From contig OZ024856.1 of the NCBI GenBank assembly GCA_964017155.1, positions 39,486,909 to 39,550,908 on the forward strand: 64,000 nucleotides of DNA, in the 5' to 3' direction. Under the pieces are notes generated by a model. The model worked only from the letters and a program-made list of their open reading frames with translations, made no database searches and was not told where the DNA came from. The position numbers were made by a program, and so were the translations under genes. Positions 60,178 to 64,000 of the stretch are shown in pieces. The DNA comes from Oasisia sp. SBJ-2009. Its lineage: Eukaryota; Annelida; Polychaeta; Sabellida; Siboglinidae. How positions within the stretch are numbered: position 1 is the stretch's first letter; each line of letters opens with the position of its first letter.

Positions 60178-63100
60178 GTCATCATGTTGTATTTATATAG
60201 CCAATAAATTAAGTTAATAAAAATAGAATGATTTCAGAGAACCTGAGACACCCTACCCCTGAGACACCCTACCCCTGAGACGCCCTACCCCTGAGACACC
60301 CTACCCCTGAGACGCCCTACCCCTGAGACGCCCTACCCCTGAGACGCCCTACCCCTGAGACGCCCTACCCCTGAGACGCCCTACCCCTGAGACGCCCTAC
60401 CCCTGAGACGCCCTACCCCTGAGACGCCCTACCCCTGAGACGCCCTACCCCTGAGACGCCCTACCCCTGAGACGCCCTACCCCTGAGACGCCCTACCCCT
60501 GAGACGCCCTACCCCTGAGACACCCTACCCCTGAGAGGTCCTACCCCTGAGACTTCTGGTGCCAGTCTCCCTGTACCAGGTTGGCGGTGTGGATGACGAC
60601 TCTGAGACCTGCGTCATACAGCAGCATCATCATCTTACTGCAAGGGACAAGTGACTCACATCAGCAGACTCCGGGGCCCAGTTTCATAACGCCGTGTTAC
60701 TTTGCACGCAATTACGCAGTCTACTGGTCGCAGCTAACAGCGAATAGTCAATGCAGCTTACGGCTGGTTTCATGAGACCAATTTAGCATTCGCGCAGCTA
60801 AATTGACTTAGAATTGATTTAGGTCGCGGTGGGGAATCCCTGTATTTGTGCTGTGTCTGAACAACCTTTCTCTTTCTAGCTGCCGCCTTTGTTGTTCGCA
60901 TGGCAAATGGGAAGCTAAAATGAATGTAAAGGATACCCAGTGTAAACATTAAAAATAATTATGTTGAGAATAGGCGTGTTGTGAGCATACCATACATATT
61001 TCAACTTCGGGATCATACCATAAATATTTCAACTAGCATAAAGTTACGCCTACTAAATACATGGTGCAGCTAAGTGCAACTATGGAGCAGACTCGTGAAA
61101 TGTAACTAGCGCAACTTCATGAAGTTTTAGGCTTTCGGCGGGTTATAGCCCGCTACGACGTCTTAAGTACGCTCCATGAAACTGGGCCCTGTGCTTCAGA
61201 TGAGGTCAACAAGCGTTGTTCTTATATATACAGTGTACATCGCATCTATTCTTAGATGGCAGGTTAGTTCTGTGGTAAAAAGGTAAGGTTATGTAGTGCT
61301 GGTATCAAATTTTTTCATAAATACTTTTTTTAGTGGACACACGGATGTTAACTCATGTACATACACGCCAGTTCAAATGTGTGTTATGACCTGAAATCAA
61401 CTACAAACACATATGTAACATCAACTTACCTTAGTTTGTACACCCGTCCATTTCTAGGTGTCCACAATGGGTTTTACCCGTCTAAATGACAGGTCCATGG
61501 ACGGGTCTCTGCATAAAGCTATGGTTTGTTACTTGATCCTTAGAATGTTTAAAGTTACATGTTACTCCACGTTAATGAACAATCGAACACCATCTGTACT
61601 TATCTGGGAAACTTTCAGCCATGCTGGCATGTTATAAATTGTGTACTTCACACAAAACATGCCCCCTCACCTGTGATGCATGCCATACAAGCCCCCTCAC
61701 CCATGATGTGTACCATACAAGCCCCCTCACCTGTGATGTGTGCCATACAAGCCCCCTCACCCATGATGTGTACCATACAAGCCCCCTCACCTGTGATGTG
61801 TGCCATACAAGCCCCCTCACCTGTGATGTGTGCCATACAAGCCCCCTCACCTGTGATGTGTGCCATACAAGCCCCCTCACCTGTGATGTGTACCATACAA
61901 GCCCCCTCACCTGTGATGTGTGCCATACAAGCCCACTCACCTGTGATATGTGCCATACAAACCCCCTCACCTGTGATGGGTGCCATACAAGCCCCCTCAC
62001 CTGTGATGTGTGCCATACAAGCCCCCTCACCTGTGATGTGTGCCATACAAGCCCCCTCACCTGTTATGTGTGCCATACAAGCCCTCTCACCTGTGATGTG
62101 TTCCATACAAACCCCCTCACCTGTGATGTGTGCCATACAAGCCCCCTCACCTGTGATGTGTGCCATACAAGCCCCCTCATCTGTGATTTGTGCCATACAA
62201 ACCCCCTCACCTGTGATTTGTGCCATACAAGCCCCCTCACCTGTGATGTGTGCCATACAAAACCCCTCACCTGTGATGTGTGCCATACAAGCCCCCTCAC
62301 CTGTGATTTGTGCCATACAAGCCCCTTCACCTGTGATTTGTGCCATACAAGCCCCCTCACCTGTGATGTGTGCCATACAAGCCCCTTCACCTGTGATTTG
62401 TGCCATACAAGCCCCCTCACCTGTGATGTGTGCCATACAAGCCCCCTCACCTGTGGTGTGTGCCATACAAGCCCCCTCACCTGTGGTGTGTGCCATACAT
62501 GATCTCCAGCCTGGCCTGACAGAGCCTCAGATTGTCGTACTGAGAGGCCGCTACATCTAGGTCGGTCTTCTCCCGTCTCTGGAAGCCATGCACCAGTAGC
62601 AGGGGCTTCTTTCTGCATAACACACTATGCTGCTATAACGACATTTTATAGCTCAAAAACTACACCATGTTAGTAAGTAGTAACCATATACCGTATTGTC
62701 CTTAATAGACGCGCACTACCTAATAGACGCCCACCCCCTTTTTAGATACGAAATAATCCATGAACATTTCTTTGAGCGACGCAAAAATGCAACAGAATGG
62801 ACGCTACAATTATTATAAAAAATGGTGCCCAGACTAATGCTATTCGAAAATAACAATTGTGGGTAATGTAAATGCTTACCACAAAGAGGGTTTTTATTTT
62901 GTATTTTATGGTACTACCAGAGAGAGGCCGTCATGTGCATCAAACAAATGGCGGATTTGTTTACGTTAGATTAAACACTGACTGTTCGCCTAAAGTTTCT
63001 GAGCGACAACAACGAAACAACATATGGTGCTGCTTGTGTATTTTGTTGCATCAATCTAGAAGATATTTACAACAAATTCGGTGGAATTGTGGAAACGAAT

Positions 63101-64000
63101 TTGAGTAGAAACAAAGTTGAGATTGTCATCTGTTTCACAATTCCAGACGAATCACCCGCGGGCGCGGAGTGCAACTGGCATCAATTTACTTCGATAACAA
63201 GAATAAGTCGGAGTAACTGTCATATAAATTCATATTCAGGCATATGTGTTTCAGCTTTGCTTCTATCGTTAAGTCAGACAATTGACAATTTCAATAATTG
63301 CATCTGTTACTGCCTTATGAATCTATACTGTTCTAGTCAGGACCACGCACATCGTCATCGATATCGTGTGTTGACACTAATTTGCCATTTCGGATGCACA
63401 TGACCAATACAACCTTTAGATGCAGTAAATCCACTCTACGTTCACATTACTACATTTATTTAAAATTATACAAACAATTTGAAGAACACGTAATTTGCAC
63501 TGAAAGCATTATGCAGTAAAAAAAGTTGATTTAAAAAGAAGTATGTATCCGGTCATTCATTTGAAGGCGCTGTACATGTGCGTACTTCAGTGGCGCCACA
63601 TTGCGGATTAGTTATCTACTCTGTTTAGAAACCGATATAACGGGTGGCCACGTTCCTCCCACTTTTGATAAATTAATAGACGCGCACCCAAGCCTTCCCA
63701 CTCGCGCACTGCGCGTCTATTAAGGAATACAAAATAATTCTCACAACACCTGTGCTACTGCTAGGAATATTCCAGATTTAAAAACATTACAAAGAAGGAT
63801 GGTAACACTATGTAATTACTTTGCAAGTAAGAATGAATAAAACATTTATTTTCTATCCCTTTCCAATAATAAAAATCTACGTCTTGATCAAGAACCACTT
63901 AAATGGTGTCTCTTTACAAGGATATATACATGTGTACGTTACCTGAATTCAGCTGGATACTGCGAGAGCAGCCAAGGAATGTCAAACATGTAGTTGAACT
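47262..64000 (-). CDS. TDP1: Tyrosyl-DNA phosphodiesterase 1, last 11 exons (5' end outside window)
   Basis: The gene reads from high to low coordinates: 64000-63943 (cut by window), 62612-62481, 60637-60545, 59619-59449, 56809-56731, 56037-55852, 51458-51343, 49826-49719, 48442-48340, 47872-47761 and 47341-47262. All phases agree, giving 411 codons plus TGA. TDP1 is a phospholipase-D-superfamily nuclear enzyme that removes stalled topoisomerase I peptides and other 3' adducts from DNA. The first catalytic motif is GTHHSK with downstream HTANL and HQKSQG. The second is PHIKTY with [13 protein letters not shown]. The protein follows human TDP1 along its whole length and lacks only the poorly conserved N-terminus. 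It is convergent with calpain, with about 3.2 kb between the stop codons. Confidence 0.96.
47761..47872 (-). CDS. TDP1: TDP1 exon
   Basis: Acceptor is gctgttttcag. It encodes [20 protein letters not shown] and then [25 protein letters not shown] matches the family FPVPYDLP. Donor is gtaacc. Confidence 0.93.
48340..48442 (-). CDS. TDP1: TDP1 exon with [10 protein letters not shown] motif
   Basis: Acceptor is tgcctttcag. It encodes [20 protein letters not shown] and then [14 protein letters not shown], highly conserved in TDP1 and containing the conserved Asn of the second half-site. Donor is gtatgt. Confidence 0.96.
48934..49718. repeat. 22-bp minisatellite starting at the TDP1 donor of the HIKTY exon, about 35 copies
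   Basis: On the minus strand the intron begins gtgaggtcaatgagggtg and units continue ctgaggtcaatgagggtgtc + gg. The first unit overlaps the donor itself. Later units change gtgagg to ctgagg, losing the GT at that position. Confidence 0.94.
49719..49826 (-). CDS. TDP1: TDP1 exon with second HxK motif
   Basis: Acceptor is attctgctgcag. It encodes [20 protein letters not shown] and then [15 protein letters not shown]. His and Lys of PHIKTY form the second half of the active site. Donor is gtgagg, and the 22-bp array begins at once. Confidence 0.95.
50065..50345 (+). repeat. Dispersed repeat, partner of 61320-61535
   Basis: Contains cacagctttatgaagagacc, cgtccacccgtcatttggac and tgggtggacgggtaaaa. 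Its reverse-oriented relative lies 11 kb away in the same gene. Confidence 0.55.
50486..51240. repeat. 52-bp minisatellite, about 14 copies
   Basis: The unit contains ctcagatatcagatagcaaa, tactatatcagatatccgat and ctcaaatata. It is AT-rich and lies in a TDP1 intron about 100 bp from the exon at 51343. Confidence 0.92.
51343..51458 (-). CDS. TDP1: TDP1 exon
   Basis: Acceptor is tcgcacccag. It encodes [20 protein letters not shown] and then [18 protein letters not shown]. The [14 protein letters not shown] block is nearly identical to other TDP1 proteins. Donor is gtaagt. The intron just upstream holds extra copies of this acceptor. Confidence 0.96.
51459..51590. repeat. 40-bp repeat carrying the TDP1 splice acceptor, about 3 copies
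   Basis: On the minus strand each unit is a pyrimidine-rich stretch (gtgtctgtctgtgtgtcct) ending tctcacccag, like the true acceptor at 51459-51468. The upstream copies run on into gtgtgacg instead of the exon. Confidence 0.9.
51630..51713 (-). mobile_element. tRNA-derived SINE, 3' fragment in reverse orientation
   Basis: The reverse complement matches the last part of the SINE family (gaacaggtctg, cctaaggacaggagact, tataagaacttacctt). It abuts the full copy at 51714 head to head. Confidence 0.65.
51714..52050 (+). mobile_element. tRNA-derived SINE, full-length copy
   Basis: It has a B box (gggttcgaatcctgg), the same body as the copy at 526-860, and the tail ctatataagaacttgcc. It lies in the TDP1 intron between the exons at 55852 and 51458. 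Confidence 0.8.
52078..52290 (-). mobile_element. tRNA-derived SINE, diverged partial copy in reverse orientation
   Basis: On the minus strand it shows the B-box region gaacccgggttctc, then gctccagttcactcagct and cactactg/ctatagacagt-like body. It is more diverged than its neighbour. Three SINE pieces are thus packed within 660 bp. Confidence 0.65.
52679..52731. repeat. (TA)n run
   Basis: TA repeat flanking the left end of the TIR element at 52733. Confidence 0.88.
52733..53422. mobile_element. Non-autonomous TIR element, intact copy (about 690 bp)
   Basis: It begins gtgtggcggtctaggaaaa and ends with the inverted form ttttcctagaccgccacac. No coding capacity. Inside are two diverged direct subrepeats of about 190 bp (each with gtaaaggtaacacacatggc-like, tttataaggtaactgcaaca and aatctcgac motifs). 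It sits in TA-rich DNA. It could be a MITE of a DNA transposon; the superfamily is not clear. Confidence 0.82.
53612..55225 (+). mobile_element. Rex1/Babar-like non-LTR retrotransposon fragment, inserted in the TIR element
   Basis: It is the exact 1.6-kb piece absent from the sister TIR copy. It holds part of a reverse transcriptase and an AT-rich 3' region. The upstream 330 bp (with a short frame starting MPPMDGPKP at 53881) may be the element's 5' region, with an internal deletion before the RT. Confidence 0.75.
53945..54856 (+). pseudogene. Partial reverse transcriptase (C-terminal palm and thumb)
   Basis: The open frame has [40 protein letters not shown] and [12 protein letters not shown], i.e. 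the RT palm with the YADD catalytic box. The fingers and first palm Asp are missing, so it cannot be active on its own. The A-P-Q-G-C-V-L-S-P form and YADDMALV suggest the Rex1/Babar group. Confidence 0.8.
55852..56037 (-). CDS. TDP1: TDP1 exon
   Basis: Acceptor is ctcattcgcag. Its 62 codons include [20 protein letters not shown] and then TWLCKEW, ending SSPLML. VxGQFSSxGSLG is a TDP1 hallmark. Donor is gtgggt. Confidence 0.95.
56731..56809 (-). CDS. TDP1: TDP1 exon
   Basis: Acceptor is cttgtttcag. It encodes [20 protein letters not shown] and then HLKLRK, matching the VYLIGSTPGR...WGHFRLKK segment of the family. It ends in phase 0 at donor gtacaa. Confidence 0.93.
56944..59176. repeat. 2.2-kb tetranucleotide array (GGGA, GGAA, GGAC, GCGA, ACGA)
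   Basis: Blocks in order: pure (GGGA)n to about 57580; GGGA/GGAA mixtures to 58085; a higher-order block of ggaagggacgaa and gaacgaac to about 58785; (GGGA)n again to 58960; (GAGC)n to about 58998; (GAAC)n to 59176. It lies in a TDP1 intron. The G-rich strand is the template strand for TDP1. Confidence 0.97.
59449..59619 (-). CDS. TDP1: TDP1 exon
   Basis: Acceptor is tgtgtctag. It encodes [11 protein letters not shown], a [18 protein letters not shown] segment and [16 protein letters not shown]. This corresponds to the TDP1 stretch SPLxPR...GESxTxFKxDLxxYLxAY. Donor is gtgaga. Confidence 0.93.
60105..60177. repeat. (ACGC)n microsatellite
   Basis: Eighteen or so ACGC units, preceded by ACGTATGC variants, in a TDP1 intron. 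Confidence 0.92.
60245..60553. repeat. 16-bp minisatellite built from a TDP1 splice donor, about 19 copies
   Basis: On the minus strand the exon ends gtctcaggg|gtagga, and each unit repeats gtctcaggggtagggc. The nine last exonic nt and the donor are therefore present in every copy. The array fills the first 300 bp of the intron. Confidence 0.96.
60545..60637 (-). CDS. TDP1: TDP1 exon with first catalytic lysine
   Basis: Acceptor is tcccttgcag. It encodes [20 protein letters not shown] and then [10 protein letters not shown], including the conserved Asn and Gln of the first half-site. I placed the donor at gtagga so that the Gly codon joins the next exon as QGVWISP, as in the family. Confidence 0.94.
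60674..61189. mobile_element. TIR element with GGGCCCAGTTTCAT ends
   Basis: Left end gggcccagtttcataac and right end tccatgaaactgggccc are inverted copies. It is 516 bp with no coding capacity, which suits a MITE. It is in the TDP1 intron between the exons holding the catalytic His and Lys. Confidence 0.75.
61320..61535 (-). repeat. Dispersed repeat, inverted partner of 50065-50345
   Basis: Shares, in reverse orientation, the phrases agacccgtcca, tgtggac, tggacgggt, gtgtccac and taacatcc with the copy at 50065-50345. Nature unknown. Confidence 0.55.
61662..62499. repeat. 30-bp minisatellite built from the TDP1 catalytic-His exon donor, about 28 copies
   Basis: On the minus strand each unit is tgtatggcacacaccacag (the last 19 nt of the exon) plus gtgagggggct (start of the intron). 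The exonic part encodes the GTHH catalytic segment. Most units keep a consensus-like donor cacag|gtgagg. In the exon frame each copy runs into TGA directly after the junction. Confidence 0.97.
62481..62612 (-). CDS. TDP1: TDP1 exon with first catalytic histidine
   Basis: Acceptor is gttatgcag. It encodes [20 protein letters not shown], then [16 protein letters not shown]. It ends inside the Ser codon of HHSK, so an intron separates the catalytic His from the catalytic Lys. Donor is gtgagg. The last 19 exonic nt are part of the following 30-bp repeat unit. Confidence 0.95.
62613..63942. other. TDP1 intron, largely occupied by a TIR element
   Basis: The TIR element at 62693-63731 fills most of it. 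The remainder is AT-rich unique sequence. Confidence 0.55.
62693..63731. mobile_element. TIR element with CCTTAATAGACGCGC ends
   Basis: The left end gtattgtccttaatagacgc is matched in reverse by gcgcgtctattaaggaatac at the right end. A second, inner copy of the aatagacgc motif occurs at both ends. It is about 1 kb with no recognisable transposase, so probably non-autonomous. Confidence 0.7.
63943..64000 (-). CDS. TDP1: TDP1 exon, partial at window edge
   Basis: The reverse strand reads [18 protein letters not shown] and the start of an Arg codon before donor gtaacg. This matches the FNY-D-WL-QYP-EFR segment of TDP1 ahead of the first catalytic motif. Its 5' end is beyond the window. Confidence 0.92.

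Noticed and set aside
61648..62618. Frames of 142-333 codons in the 30-bp array
   Set aside because: They run in frames different from the TDP1 exon that seeds the array, and consist of a 10-residue repeat only.
62872..63403. Short frames inside the TIR element at 62693-63731
   Set aside because: No transposase motif; more likely chance frames in a non-autonomous element.

Overview
The window is animal nuclear DNA. It holds two multi-exon protein genes in convergent orientation, with long repeat-filled introns, GT-AG splice junctions, tRNA-derived SINEs, non-LTR retrotransposons and TIR elements. No bacterial operons, rRNA or CRISPR are present. The two proteins resemble invertebrate orthologues, and the density of minisatellites, SINEs and TIR elements suggests a marine spiralian such as a mollusc or brachiopod. 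That taxonomic guess is inference only.

Gene 1 (+ strand, 9387..44036) is a classical calpain, a calcium-dependent cysteine protease. I assembled 18 exons whose phases all agree, giving 645 codons plus a stop. They carry CysPc (Cys in exon 2, His in exon 4, Asn in exon 5), a C2-like CBSW domain, a short acidic linker with an 18-nt microexon, and a penta-EF-hand domain. The N-terminal exons were not found and are probably upstream of the window. Gene 2 (- strand, 64000 down to 47262) is tyrosyl-DNA phosphodiesterase 1 (TDP1). Eleven phase-consistent exons encode the last 411 codons, with both catalytic HxK motifs. The first exon seen is cut by the window edge.

Layout: 1..9386 is upstream or intronic DNA with a hairpin element, SINEs, a 2.3-kb polypurine minisatellite and a 22-bp minisatellite. 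9387..44036 is calpain, with a CR1/L2-type LINE at about 14.8-17.5 kb. 44037..47261 is intergenic DNA and 3' UTRs, including an array built from the TDP1 stop codon. 47262..64000 is TDP1, with a nested transposon cluster at 51.6-55.8 kb, a 2.2-kb G-rich tetranucleotide array at 56.9-59.2 kb, and two further TIR elements.

The most unusual feature is that minisatellites in both genes are seeded on gene-structure boundaries. In four introns the repeat unit contains the 3' end of the preceding exon together with its splice donor: calpain exons 5 and 12, and the TDP1 exons at 62481 and 60545. In another, the unit starts at the donor (TDP1 49719). In another it carries the acceptor (TDP1 51458). 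At the end of TDP1 the unit contains the last codons and the TGA stop. Further arrays abut calpain exon boundaries without copying exon sequence. The result is tens of decoy splice sites beside the true one, which looks like a general process rather than chance.
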